From Phreatobacter sp. (GTDB lineage: Bacteria; Pseudomonadota; Alphaproteobacteria; Rhizobiales; Phreatobacteraceae), in NCBI RefSeq assembly GCF_022843985.1, contig NZ_JALHMP010000023.1, forward strand, positions 1-64,000: DNA of 64,000 nucleotides. Reading direction: 5' to 3'. Position 1 is the first letter of the stretch; the number at the start of each line of letters is the position of its first letter. The notes below the pieces were generated by a model. The model was not told the origin of the DNA, did not search any database, and saw only the letters and a list, made by a program, of their open reading frames with translations. Both the position numbers and the translations under genes were made by a program. This document shows, piece by piece, positions 47,370-56,536 of this stretch.

Positions 47370-48146
47370 TTGCCCCGCCGCATCATCGACCTCTCGGTGG
47401 CCCTGCGCGCCGATATCGCCTCCGACCCGCCCTCGGCCCTGCCTGCCATCACCTATATCGACCACAGGCAGTCGGTCGCGCAGATCCTGCCCTTCTTTCC
47501 CGGCCTGACCCGGGACGACCTGCCGGACGGCGAAGGCTGGGCGGTCGAGCAGTTGAACGTCTCCACACATAACGGCACCCATCTCGACGCACCCTACCAT
47601 TTCCACTCCACCACCGACGGTGGCAAACCCGCCTGGACCATCGACGAAATGCCGTTGGACTGGTGTTTCCAGCGCGGCGTGAAGCTCGACTTCCGCCACT
47701 TTCCCGACGGCTATGTGGCCAGTGCCGACGATGTCGAACAGGAACTGACCCGCACCGGCGTGACGCTGCAGCCCCTCGACATCGTGGTGGTGAACACCGC
47801 CGCAGGCGCCCGCTACGGCGAGCCGGACTATGTCGGCCGCGGCTGCGGCATGGGCCGCGAGGCGACGCTCTGGCTGACCGAACGCGGCGTCAGGATCACC
47901 GGCACCGACGCCTGGAGCTGGGACGCGCCCTTCGTCCACACGGCGCGCAAATATGCCGAGACGGGCGATGCCGGCCTCATCTGGGAAGGCCACCGGGCCG
48001 GCATGGTGCGTGCCTACGGCCATATCGAGAAGATGACCAATCTCGATCGTCTGCCGGCGACCGGCTTCACCATCGCCTGCTTCCCGTTCAAGATCCACAA
48101 GGCTTCGGCCGGATTCTGCCGGGCCGTCGCCATCTTCGAGGACTGA
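47370..48146 (+). CDS. Cyclase family protein (kynurenine formamidase-like hydrolase)
   Basis: This 258-residue protein belongs to the cyclase family (PF04199), with metal-dependent hydrolases such as kynurenine formamidase and isatin hydrolase. The metal motif HNGTHLDAPYH lies near 66-76. Further conserved parts are IVVVNTAAGARYG and ITGTDAWSWDAPF. It starts with a TTG at 47370, preceded by GGAGG at a fair distance. FAH follows after 6 bp, so the two are co-translated. Its substrate may be an amide or ester in the same pathway. Confidence 0.88.
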   Translation: MPRRIIDLSVALRADIASDPPSALPAITYIDHRQSVAQILPFFPGLTRDDLPDGEGWAVEQLNVSTHNGTHLDAPYHFHSTTDGGKPAWTIDEMPLDWCFQRGVKLDFRHFPDGYVASADDVEQELTRTGVTLQPLDIVVVNTAAGARYGEPDYVGRGCGMGREATLWLTERGVRITGTDAWSWDAPFVHTARKYAETGDAGLIWEGHRAGMVRAYGHIEKMTNLDRLPATGFTIACFPFKIHKASAGFCRAVAIFED

Positions 48147-48152
48147 AACCCC

Positions 48153-49145
48153 ATGAAGCTCGTCACCTTCGTCGGTTCCCATGGCCGCGAACGCCTCGGC
48201 GCCATCATCGGGCCCGAGGGCGACGAGCACGTGCTCGACCTCGCCACGGCAGCCCACCGCGACCACGTCCCGGCCACCGCCTTCCGCTCCATGCTGGCGC
48301 TGATCGAGGCGGGGCCGCGCGCTCTCGACAAGGCGCGCCATCTCGCCGCGACACACAAGATCGACGAGGACATCGCCCGGCCGCTGTCGCGGGTGCGCCT
48401 GCTGGCGCCGGTCCCCGTGCCGCCGCAGGTGCGCGACTTCTCCGTCTTCCCCCGCCACATTCTCGACGCGCCGGTGGGAATGCGCCGCATCATCGCGCGC
48501 GCGAGGGGCGACGAGGCCGCCGCAAAGGCGCTGAAGCCCGATGCGGAGGTGCCGAAGGTCTATCGCGAGCGGCCGATCTATTATTTCACCAACCGGTTCT
48601 CGATCGTCGGCCCGGACACCGACATCCACTGGCCAGACTATTCGACGCTCATGGACTACGAGCTGGAATTCGCGGCGATCCTGTGGGGCGGTGGCTCCAA
48701 TATCCCGGTCGCCGAAGCCAGCGGGCACATTTTCGGCTACACGATCTTCAACGACTTCTCGGCCCGCGACGCGCAGCTCGCCGAAATGGCCGGCATGCTC
48801 GGCCCCGCCAAAGGCAAGAGCTTCGACGCCGGCAACGCCCTCGGCCCCTATATCCTCACTGCCGACGAGGTCGCCGACCCCTACAGCCTCGCCGCCACAG
48901 CGCGGGTGAACGGTGCCCTCTGGACCGACAGCAGCACGGCCGGGATGCTGCATTCCTTCGAGGACATGATCACCTATGTCTCGCGCTCGGAAACGCTGCG
49001 GCCGGGCGAGGTCTTCGGCTCGGGAACGGTGAACGGCGGCTGCGGCCTCGAACACGATCGGTTCCTTGCCGACGGTGATGTCATCGAACTGTCGGTGGCA
49101 GGGCTCGGCACCCTGCGCAACCGGATTCTCGCCGCCGACGGCTGA
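48153..49145 (+). CDS. Fumarylacetoacetate hydrolase family protein
   Basis: This 330-residue enzyme belongs to the FAH family, which hydrolyses or decarboxylates beta-diketones in ring-cleavage pathways. Metal ligands lie in MDYELEFAAIL and nearby. The C-terminal fold includes NDFSARDAQ and GTVNGGCGLE. The N-terminal domain (about 1-110) is separate. Its neighbour, a cyclase-family hydrolase, and the TetR regulator suggest a compound broken down by ring opening. It ends a first sub-operon, with about 300 bp before the ABC genes. Confidence 0.9.
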   Translation: MKLVTFVGSHGRERLGAIIGPEGDEHVLDLATAAHRDHVPATAFRSMLALIEAGPRALDKARHLAATHKIDEDIARPLSRVRLLAPVPVPPQVRDFSVFPRHILDAPVGMRRIIARARGDEAAAKALKPDAEVPKVYRERPIYYFTNRFSIVGPDTDIHWPDYSTLMDYELEFAAILWGGGSNIPVAEASGHIFGYTIFNDFSARDAQLAEMAGMLGPAKGKSFDAGNALGPYILTADEVADPYSLAATARVNGALWTDSSTAGMLHSFEDMITYVSRSETLRPGEVFGSGTVNGGCGLEHDRFLADGDVIELSVAGLGTLRNRILAADG

Positions 49146-49444
49146 GGCCGGACCACCTTCGGCCTGTGCCGCACCGCGGATTCGCCTCCGTCTTTGGGAA
49201 GAGGTCGACGTCTCGCCCCGATCGTTGGGTGTCCTCTAGCGGAATGATTTTTCAGGTTTTTGCAGATGCGGCATTACGTTGCCTTGCAATGCAATGCTGC
49301 ATTTTGCGTCAAGGTAAGGCGACAAAGTGCCGCGCCAGGCATTGCAGCCCCGGCGCATATCTGACCACACTGGCTTCGACGATCAGGGTCCCGCCGAAAA
49401 CGGCAGCGCAAAAAGCGCAGGGCTTCCAGGGAGGATCGCGGCCC
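49146..49444. promoter_or_regulatory. Promoter region of the branched-chain-type ABC operon
   Basis: This 299-bp gap holds an AT-richer stretch (about 49240-49325). AATGCA (49288-49293) and TGCATT (49298-49303) form an inverted repeat with a 4-bp spacer, as for an operator. No gene is visible. The Shine-Dalgarno of livG (GGGAGGATC, near 49430) is at its right end. Confidence 0.45.
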
Positions 49445-50254
49445 ATGACATCCGTTGGCTTTGCCGACGCCCATCCGGATTCCATCAGGACGCCACTTCT
49501 GGCCGTCCGTGACATTTCCGTCCGCTTCGGCGGCATCATCGCCCTGAACGGCATCTCGTTCGACGTGGAGGCCGGCCATGTGGTCGGTCTCATCGGCCCG
49601 AACGGCGCCGGCAAGACGACGCTCTTCAACTGCCTGAGCCGCCTCTACATCCCCAACGAGGGCGACATCCTCTTCCAGGGGCGTTCGATCATGAAGTCCC
49701 CGCGCCACGCCATCGCAGCGATCGGCATGGGACGCACCTTCCAGAATGTGGCGCTGTTCGACCGAATGTCGGTGCTCGACAACGTCAAGGTCGGTTGCCA
49801 CAGCCAGACCCATGCGGGCTTCCTGCGCTCCGTGTTGCGGGTAAGCGGCGTCGCGGCCGAGGAGAAGGCGATCGAGGACCGCGCCCGTGAACTGGTCGCC
49901 TTCATGGGCCTCGAGCCCTTCGCCGCCTTGCCGGCCGGCCCCTTGCCCTTTCCCATCCGCAAGCGCGTCGAACTCGCACGCGCTCTCGCGGCTAGGCCCA
50001 AGCTTCTGCTCCTCGATGAACCGGCCGCCGGCCTCAACCACGAGGAGATCGAGGTCCTCAAGCAACAGATCCGCCGCGTCGTCGAGATCCAGAAGGTCAC
50101 CACGCTGCTGGTCGAGCATCACATGAGCCTGGTCATGTCGGTCTCCGACAAGGTGGTGGCCATCGACTTCGGCAAGAAGATCGCCGACGGGACGCCGGCC
50201 GAGGTGCAGCGCGATCCCGAGGTCATCCGCGCCTATCTCGGCACGGGGGCCTGA
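49445..50254 (+). CDS. Branched-chain-type ABC transporter ATP-binding protein (LivG-like)
   Basis: This 269-residue ATPase powers import with the other genes of the cluster. Walker A is GPNGAGKTT and Walker B is LLLLDEPAAGLN. The signature motif is unusual: where LSGGQ or LSYGQ is expected, the sequence reads LPFPIRKRVELARAL. The start at 49445 is preceded by GGGAGG. livF follows after 3 bp. Some distant LivG proteins show a relaxed signature, so function is likely kept. Confidence 0.9.
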   Translation: MTSVGFADAHPDSIRTPLLAVRDISVRFGGIIALNGISFDVEAGHVVGLIGPNGAGKTTLFNCLSRLYIPNEGDILFQGRSIMKSPRHAIAAIGMGRTFQNVALFDRMSVLDNVKVGCHSQTHAGFLRSVLRVSGVAAEEKAIEDRARELVAFMGLEPFAALPAGPLPFPIRKRVELARALAARPKLLLLDEPAAGLNHEEIEVLKQQIRRVVEIQKVTTLLVEHHMSLVMSVSDKVVAIDFGKKIADGTPAEVQRDPEVIRAYLGTGA

Positions 50255-50257
50255 CCC

Positions 50258-50971
50258 ATGGCACCCCTCCTCGAGATCAGCAGCCTCAGGGCCTACTACG
50301 GAGCGACGGAAGCCCTGCACGGGCTGAGCTTTTCTATCGCTCAGGGCGGCATCACCACCCTGCTCGGCGCCAATGGCGCCGGCAAGACGACGACGCTGCG
50401 GGCGATCAGCGGTCTCGTCCGCCGCGAGGGGAGCATCGTCTTCGACGGCCGCCCCATCGACAAGATGGCGACCGAGGACATCACCCGCCTCGGCGTCGCC
50501 CATGTCCCCGAGGGGCGCGGCACCTTCGTCGGCCTGTCCGTCGAGGAAAACCTCAAGATTGCCAGCTACGGCCGGCGCGACAAGTCCGGGGTCAGGCGCG
50601 ATCTCGACCTCGTCTTCACTTACTTTCCCCGCCTGAAGGAACGCATCGCCCAGCAGGCCGGCACCCTGTCGGGGGGCGAGCAGCAGATGCTCGCCATCTC
50701 CCGCGCCCTGATGCTGGGCCCGCGCCTGATGCTGCTGGACGAACCCTCCTTCGGCCTCGCCCCGCTCATCGTCCAGGAAATCTTCCAGATCATGCGGCGG
50801 ATCAACGAGGAGGCCGGCGTCTCCATGCTGCTCGTCGAGCAGAACGCGGCACTGGCGCTGAACCTCGCCGAGAACGCCTACGTGCTGGAAACCGGCACTG
50901 TCGTGATGGCGGGACCCTCGGCCGAACTGAAGAACGACGAGGGCATCCGCAAATCCTATCTCGGCTACTGA
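50258..50971 (+). CDS. Branched-chain-type ABC transporter ATP-binding protein (LivF-like)
   Basis: This 237-residue ATPase is the partner of the LivG-like protein. Walker A is GANGAGKTT, the signature LSGGEQQMLAISRAL and Walker B LMLLDEPSFGL. LivF proteins are shorter and lack the C-terminal extension of LivG, as here. It lies 31 bp before the LivH-like permease. Confidence 0.93.
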   Translation: MAPLLEISSLRAYYGATEALHGLSFSIAQGGITTLLGANGAGKTTTLRAISGLVRREGSIVFDGRPIDKMATEDITRLGVAHVPEGRGTFVGLSVEENLKIASYGRRDKSGVRRDLDLVFTYFPRLKERIAQQAGTLSGGEQQMLAISRALMLGPRLMLLDEPSFGLAPLIVQEIFQIMRRINEEAGVSMLLVEQNAALALNLAENAYVLETGTVVMAGPSAELKNDEGIRKSYLGY

Positions 50972-51002
50972 GCCAGGCGCTGGAAGGCACAGAGGACGAC
51001 GC

Positions 51003-51908
51003 ATGGAACAGTTGATCCAGCAGATCGCATCGGGGCTCGCATCAGGCGCCATCTACGCGCTCGTCGCCCTGGCCCTGGTGATGATCTTCACTGCGACGGA
51101 TCACCTGAACTTCGCCCAGGGCGAGATGGCGATGTTCTCGACCTATATCTGCTGGCAGTTCATCCAGTGGGGCTTCCCGTTCTGGCCGGCCCTCGGCTTC
51201 ACCATCCTCTTCTCCTTCCTGCTTGGCGTCGCCATCGAACGCGTCATCCTGCGGCCGCTGCACAATGCCTCGGTGCTCTCCATCGTCGTCGTCTTCATCG
51301 GCCTCCTGGCCATCTTCCATTCCCTGGCCGGCGGCATCTGGAGCCACACGATCAAGAACTTCCCCTCGCCCTTCCCGAACGTGACCTTTGCCGGTTCCGG
51401 CTATATCGGCGCCCACCAGATCGGGATGATCCTCGTCTCGCTGCTGATGCTCTTCGCCCTCTTCGCCTTCTTCCGCTTCACGCCCCTCGGCCTTGCCATG
51501 CGCGCGGCGGCGCAGAACCCGGTCTCGGCCCGGCTCGTCGGCGTCAAGGTGGACTGGATGCTGGCGCTGGGCTGGGGCCTGGCCGCGGCGGTCGGCGCCG
51601 TGGCCGGCGCCATGGTCGCCCCGGTCGTCTATCTCGAGCCCAACATGATGGCCTCCATCCTGCTCTACGGCTTCGCCGGCGCGCTGGTCGGCGGCATCTC
51701 CAATCCGGCCGGCGCGGTCTTCGGCGGGTTCCTTGTCGGCGTACTCGAAAACCTCGTCGCCTATTTCGGCAACCTCACCGAGAAGACCTTCGGCATCTAC
51801 ATCGTCGGCAATGGCGAGAAGCTCACGGTGGCGCTGATCATCGTCATCACCATCCTCACCCTGAAGCCAGCCGGCCTGTTCGGCCGCACCACCGTCAGGA
51901 GGGTGTAG
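51003..51908 (+). CDS. Branched-chain-type ABC transporter permease (LivH-like)
   Basis: This 301-residue inner-membrane permease has about eight hydrophobic segments. The FAQGEMAMFSTYI start and the conserved cytoplasmic loop GLAMRAAAQNPVSARLVGV are typical of LivH. The gene before it ends 31 bp away and LivM follows after 2 bp. It forms the substrate channel together with the LivM-like protein. Confidence 0.93.
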   Translation: MEQLIQQIASGLASGAIYALVALALVMIFTATDHLNFAQGEMAMFSTYICWQFIQWGFPFWPALGFTILFSFLLGVAIERVILRPLHNASVLSIVVVFIGLLAIFHSLAGGIWSHTIKNFPSPFPNVTFAGSGYIGAHQIGMILVSLLMLFALFAFFRFTPLGLAMRAAAQNPVSARLVGVKVDWMLALGWGLAAAVGAVAGAMVAPVVYLEPNMMASILLYGFAGALVGGISNPAGAVFGGFLVGVLENLVAYFGNLTEKTFGIYIVGNGEKLTVALIIVITILTLKPAGLFGRTTVRRV

Positions 51909-51910
51909 CC

Positions 51911-52960
51911 ATGACCGCCATCACCACGGCCGCGCCCGTCGCCGCGGAGACCTCCCGCAACCTGACGCGCACCCTGCTCATCGGTCTCCTGCTGGTTGCC
52001 GCCGCCCTGCCCTTCCTGGTCGGCAAGTCCGGCTTCATCTCGAACTTCACCTTCCTGCAGCTCAGTCTGATGATCGTCTATGCGATCGCCGTGCTCGGCC
52101 TGAACCTGCTGACCGGCTTCAACGGCCAGATCTCCCTCGGCCACGGCGCCTTCTTTGCCGTCGGGGCCTATACGGCGGCGATCCTGATCGAGCATTACGG
52201 CGTCAATTACTGGCTGACCCTGCCCGCGGCGGCGCTGATCTGTTTCGTGATCGGCTATCTCTTCGGCCTGCCGGCCCTCAGGCTCGAGGGCCATTATCTG
52301 GCGCTGGCGACCTTCGGCCTCGCCATCGCCGTGCCGCAGATGCTGAAATACAAGCACCTCGAGCCGCTGACCAACGGCGTCATGGGCATCAACCTGCTGA
52401 AGCCGGACGCGCCTTTCGGGCTGCCATTGTCGGGCGACCAGTGGATGTATCTGGTGGTGCTGGTCGTCGCCGTCGCCATGTTCTGGATGGCCCGCAACCT
52501 GCTGAACTCGCGGCCCGGCCGGGCCATGGTGGCGATCCGCGACCATACGCTCGCCGCCGGCACGATGGGCATCGACACGTCGCGCTACAAGGCGACGGTC
52601 TTCGGCATCTCGGCCCTCTATGTCGGCGTCGCCGGCGCCCTGCACGCCATCATCTTCGAGTTCGTGTCGCCCGACAGTTTCCGCTTCGAACTGTCCATCG
52701 CCATCCTCGTCGGCGCGGTGGTGGGCGGCGTCGCCTCCCTTCCCGGAGCCGTCATCGGCGGGATCTTCGTCCAGTTCATCGAAAAATATGCCGATGCCAT
52801 GACGAAGAAGCTGACGCAGGCCATCCACCTGCCGCTCGAGCTGCAGCCGTGGACGCTCTACGGCATCACCCTCATCGTCCTGATCTACGTCATGCCCGGC
52901 GGCATTGCCGGAGGCCTCGCTGCCCTGTGGGCGCGGCTCAGACGACACAAGGGCGGGTGA
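51911..52960 (+). CDS. Branched-chain-type ABC transporter permease (LivM-like)
   Basis: This 349-residue permease begins at the ATG at 51911, preceded by GGAGGG. About ten hydrophobic segments are present. The GRAMVAIRDHTLAAGTMGID loop interacts with the ATPases and is the LivM hallmark. It pairs with the LivH-like permease. The substrate-binding protein gene follows after 89 bp. Confidence 0.93.
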   Translation: MTAITTAAPVAAETSRNLTRTLLIGLLLVAAALPFLVGKSGFISNFTFLQLSLMIVYAIAVLGLNLLTGFNGQISLGHGAFFAVGAYTAAILIEHYGVNYWLTLPAAALICFVIGYLFGLPALRLEGHYLALATFGLAIAVPQMLKYKHLEPLTNGVMGINLLKPDAPFGLPLSGDQWMYLVVLVVAVAMFWMARNLLNSRPGRAMVAIRDHTLAAGTMGIDTSRYKATVFGISALYVGVAGALHAIIFEFVSPDSFRFELSIAILVGAVVGGVASLPGAVIGGIFVQFIEKYADAMTKKLTQAIHLPLELQPWTLYGITLIVLIYVMPGGIAGGLAALWARLRRHKGG

Positions 52961-53049
52961 CCCCCGCCCTGATCCCACCGCAGTGCATTCGCAGACGCTG
53001 TCCAAGCCAAGCGGCCCAGAAGACCGCGCAATCACCGGAGGACTAACCC

Positions 53050-54279
53050 ATGACTGAGTTGAAACGCAGAACGGTCATCGCCGGCCTCGGCGCCCTCGCC
53101 GTCACGCCGGTTTTCGCCCCCGCCATCGCCCAGAAACGCTACGACGAGGGCGCCAATGATCGCGAGATCAAGATCGGCAACATCATGCCCTATTCGGGCA
53201 ATGCGTCCGCCTATGGCGTCATCGGCCGCACCTCCGAAGCCGTCATGAAGATGGTCAACGACGCCGGCGGCCTCAACGGCCGCAAGGTCACCTTCATCAC
53301 CTATGACGACGGCTATTCGCCGCCAAAAGCGGTGGAGATGGTCCGCAAGCTGGTCGAAGAGGACAAGGTCCTGCTCGTCTTCAACCCGCTCGGCACCCCC
53401 TCCAACACGGCGATCCAGCGCTATCTCAACCAGCGCAAGGTGCCCCAGCTCTTCGTCGCCACCGGCGCCTCCAAATGGGGCAATCCGCGCCAGTTCCCCT
53501 GGACCATGGGCTGGCAGCCGGACTATGTCACCGAGGGCGCCATCTATGCCAAGCACATCCTGTCGACCAAGCCCGACGCCAAGATCGGCGTTCTGATGCA
53601 GAACGACGACTACGGGAAGGACTACTTCAACGGCTTCAAGCAGGGCCTCGGCCCCGCCAACGAGCGACGGATCGTCCAGCTCTCGACCTATGAGGTCACC
53701 GACCCGACCATCGACAGCCAGATGATCCAGCTGAAGAATTCCGGCGCCGACGTGTTCTTCAACATCACCACGCCGAAATTCGCGGCGCAGGCGATCAAGA
53801 AGGCTGCCGAAATCGCCTGGAAGCCGGTCCACTATCTCAACAACGTCTCCTCGTCCTTCGGCTCGGTCCTCAAGCCGGCCGGCATCGACAATGCCCAGGG
53901 CATCATGGTCGCTCTCTACCGCAAGGACGCCAATGACCCGCAATGGGCGAACTCGCCTGATGTCGTCGCCTGGAAGGCCTTCATGGCCAAGTACATGCCC
54001 AATGCCGACATCCGCGACGATGGCCACAACTTCGGATTCTCCGTCGCCCATACGCTGCTGCAGACGCTGAAGCAGGCCGGCGACAACCTGACGCGCGAGA
54101 ACGTCATGAAGGAAGCCGCCAACCTCAGGGCTTTCGAATCGCCGCTGCTGCTGCCCGGCATCAAGGTCAACACCAGCCCGACCGACTTCTATCCGATCCA
54201 GTCGGTGCAGCTCGCCCGGGTCAAGGGCGAGAGCTTCGAGCTCTTCGGCAGCGTGCTGTCCAACGAGAGCACCTCCTGA
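53050..54279 (+). CDS. ABC transporter substrate-binding protein (LivK-like)
   Basis: This 409-residue binding protein captures the substrate in the periplasm for the LivH/M permeases. The signal MTELKRRTVIAGLGALAV resembles a twin-arginine signal. The mature part has the two-lobed periplasmic binding fold of the Leu/Ile/Val class: EIKIGNIMPYSG, then GKDYFNGFKQGLG. The ligand may be a branched amino acid, aromatic acid or amide; the residues in the pocket were not identified. Confidence 0.9.
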   Translation: MTELKRRTVIAGLGALAVTPVFAPAIAQKRYDEGANDREIKIGNIMPYSGNASAYGVIGRTSEAVMKMVNDAGGLNGRKVTFITYDDGYSPPKAVEMVRKLVEEDKVLLVFNPLGTPSNTAIQRYLNQRKVPQLFVATGASKWGNPRQFPWTMGWQPDYVTEGAIYAKHILSTKPDAKIGVLMQNDDYGKDYFNGFKQGLGPANERRIVQLSTYEVTDPTIDSQMIQLKNSGADVFFNITTPKFAAQAIKKAAEIAWKPVHYLNNVSSSFGSVLKPAGIDNAQGIMVALYRKDANDPQWANSPDVVAWKAFMAKYMPNADIRDDGHNFGFSVAHTLLQTLKQAGDNLTRENVMKEAANLRAFESPLLLPGIKVNTSPTDFYPIQSVQLARVKGESFELFGSVLSNESTS

Positions 54280-54353
54280 GGAGAGACCTGGCGGCGCGGG
54301 TCACCGCGCCGCCTCTTCCCCCGTCGATCAGCCCCCTGCCAGAGAGCGAACAG

Positions 54354-55904
54354 ATGTATCCCGGGCATCATGCCAAGGCCCACCCGGAGCGCGCCGCCTT
54401 CGTCATGGCCGGCTCCGGCGAGAGCGTCACCTACCGCGCGTTCGAGGAGCGGGCCAACCGCCTCGCCCATCTGTTCCGCGCCCACGGCCTGCAGCGCCTC
54501 GACCACTACGCCATCTTCATGGAGAACAACGCCCGCTATCTTGAGGCCTGCAGTGCGGGCGAAAGGGCCGGTCTCTATTACACCTGTATCAATTCCTACC
54601 TGCTGGCAGACGAACTCGCCTACATCCTGAACAACAGCGAATCGAAGCTGCTGATCACCTCCCGCGCCAAGAAGGACGTCGCGCTGCAGGCGCTGAAACA
54701 GTGTCCGAACGTGACGCTCTGCCTCATCGTCGACGGCGACCCCGCGGATAAGGCCCATTCCGACTTCGCCAGCGCCGTGGCGCATCATCCCGCAACGCCG
54801 ATCGCCGACGAATGGCTCGGAACGCCCATGCTCTACTCCTCCGGCACCACCGGCCGGCCCAAGGGCATCCTGCGCCCGCTGCCCGAGAACCTGCCCTCCG
54901 AACCGCTGCCGCTCTACACCTTCCTCGACAAGCTCTGGCGCTACCGCGACGGCATGATCTACCTGTCGCCGGCCCCGCTTTATCACTCCGCGCCCCAGGC
55001 TGCCGTCGGCCTCGCCATCCGCCGCGGCGGTACGGTCATCGTCATGGAACATTTCGATCCGGAGGCCTATCTGGCGCTGGTCGAGAAATACCGCGTCACG
55101 CACAGCCAGCTCGTGCCAACCATGTTCTCGCGCATGCTGAAACTGCCGATCGCGGTGCGCGCCCGCTACGATCTCTCCTCGCTGGAGATCGCCGTTCATG
55201 CCGCCGCTCCCTGCCCGCCGCAGGTGAAGGAGGAGATGATCGGCTGGTGGGGGCCGATCATCCACGAATATTACGGGGCGACCGAGGCCATGGGCTTCAC
55301 CGCCTGTGACAGCGCCCAATGGCTGAGCCATCGCGGCACGGTCGGCAAAGTGCTCCTCGGCGACCTCCACATCCTCGATGCCGACATGAACCCGGCGCCG
55401 AAGGGCGAGCCGGGCGAGATCTGGTTCAAGACGGCCAATCCCTTCGTCTATTTCAACGATCCCGGGCGCACCGCCGCCTCGCGCTCGCCCGACGGCACCA
55501 TGTCCACCGTCGGGGACGTCGGCTATGTCGACGACGAGGGGTATCTCTACCTCACCGACCGCTCGACCTTCATGATCATTTCGGGCGGAGTGAACATCTA
55601 TCCGCAGGAATGCGAGAACCTGCTCATCACCCATCCCAAGGTCGCCGATGCCGCCGTCTTCGGCGTGCCCAACGAGGATTTCGGCGAGGAGGTGAAGGCG
55701 GTGATCCAGCCGATGCCAGGCCACGAGCCCGGCGAGACGCTCGCCGCCGAGCTCATGGGCTTCTGCCGCGACCACCTCTCGGCGCAGAAATGCCCGCGCT
55801 CCATCGATTTCATGGATGCGCTGCCGCGGCTGCCGACGGGCAAGCTCTACAAGAAGGCGTTGCGTGACCGCTACTGGGGCGACCGCAAGGTGCGCATCAT
55901 CTGA
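54354..55904 (+). CDS. Acyl-CoA synthetase (AMP-binding)
   Basis: This 516-residue enzyme adenylates a carboxylic acid and transfers it to coenzyme A. The P-loop-like motif LYSSGTTGRPKG (about 161-172), the EYYGATEAMGF motif, the YVDDEGYLYLTDR motif with the adenosine-binding Asp and the C-terminal Lys in LPTGKLYKKAL are all present. The sequence is compact and resembles acyl-CoA synthetases of the fatty or aromatic acid type. It follows the ABC binding protein, so the imported acid may be its substrate. Confidence 0.9.
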   Translation: MYPGHHAKAHPERAAFVMAGSGESVTYRAFEERANRLAHLFRAHGLQRLDHYAIFMENNARYLEACSAGERAGLYYTCINSYLLADELAYILNNSESKLLITSRAKKDVALQALKQCPNVTLCLIVDGDPADKAHSDFASAVAHHPATPIADEWLGTPMLYSSGTTGRPKGILRPLPENLPSEPLPLYTFLDKLWRYRDGMIYLSPAPLYHSAPQAAVGLAIRRGGTVIVMEHFDPEAYLALVEKYRVTHSQLVPTMFSRMLKLPIAVRARYDLSSLEIAVHAAAPCPPQVKEEMIGWWGPIIHEYYGATEAMGFTACDSAQWLSHRGTVGKVLLGDLHILDADMNPAPKGEPGEIWFKTANPFVYFNDPGRTAASRSPDGTMSTVGDVGYVDDEGYLYLTDRSTFMIISGGVNIYPQECENLLITHPKVADAAVFGVPNEDFGEEVKAVIQPMPGHEPGETLAAELMGFCRDHLSAQKCPRSIDFMDALPRLPTGKLYKKALRDRYWGDRKVRII

Positions 55905-55970
55905 ACCGTTGCGCTTGCCAAGAGAGCCGGCCGGGGCTTCTCTGCCTGTTCCAGGGTTCGGACAATTGCC

Positions 55971-56366
55971 ATGCAGCGTCAGGTCATCGAGGTCCCCGTC
56001 ATTTCCGAGGCGATCCGCCGCCTCGGCGCCCCGACCTCCGCCCTGGTGCGCGCCGGGGACCTGCTCTTCACCTGCGGCATGCCGCCCGTCGACATCCGGA
56101 CCGGCGACATCGTCCAGGGTGATATCGCCACCCAGACGCATGCCGCGCTCGATGCCCTCGAGGCCACCCTCGCCTTTGCCGGCTCCTCCCTCGCCCTAGC
56201 GGTGAAGACCACGGTCTTTATCACCGACCCCGCCCTGATGGGCACGGTCAATGCGATCTATCGCGAGCGCTTTCCCGCGGGATTCCCGGCCCGCACCAGC
56301 GCCGGCATCAATCCCTGGCCAGCGCCGTTCAACATCGAGATCGAATGCGTTGCGGTCATTCCGTGA
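55971..56366 (+). CDS. RidA family reactive intermediate deaminase
   Basis: This 131-residue protein belongs to the RidA/YjgF family, which hydrolyses enamine or imine intermediates. It has the standard trimeric core: LVRAGDLLFTCGMPP, TTVFITDPALM and the Arg-containing PARTSAGINPW with the catalytic Arg near the C-terminus. It ends the first ABC unit and precedes the operator of the second. RidA may clear imines made by the deaminating steps in this region. Confidence 0.9.
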   Translation: MQRQVIEVPVISEAIRRLGAPTSALVRAGDLLFTCGMPPVDIRTGDIVQGDIATQTHAALDALEATLAFAGSSLALAVKTTVFITDPALMGTVNAIYRERFPAGFPARTSAGINPWPAPFNIEIECVAVIP

Positions 56367-56375
56367 CGCCATCTT

Positions 56376-56404
56376 GCATCGGTGTATAAAATATGCGCCG
56401 ATGC
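56376..56404. promoter_or_regulatory. 29-bp inverted repeat upstream of the amidohydrolase operon
   Basis: GCATCGGTGTATA (56376-56388) and TATGCGCCGATGC (56392-56404) form a near-perfect inverted repeat with a 3-nt centre and two wobble mismatches. The centre is AT-rich. Such sites often bind GntR-like or TetR-like regulators. It lies 132 bp before the amidohydrolase start codon. Confidence 0.6.
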
Positions 56405-56536
56405 GTCCCGAGAGAATGCTGGTGCTGCGGCACTGGCTGAAACTAGGATAAGCCGGTCGATCCCGCCGCAGGCAGCAGAGATTGCACCTGCGGACTGGTA
56501 CGGCCCACGAACCGACCGCCGCGTGAGGACCGCACC

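Noticed and set aside
46647-49055. An 802-residue minus-strand open frame opposite the TetR, cyclase and FAH genes.
   Set aside because: It is an antisense shadow crossing three real genes with clear motifs.
49268-49285. A sigma-54-like GG-GC promoter element.
   Set aside because: Only nine bases lie between GG and GC; the -24/-12 spacing needs ten.
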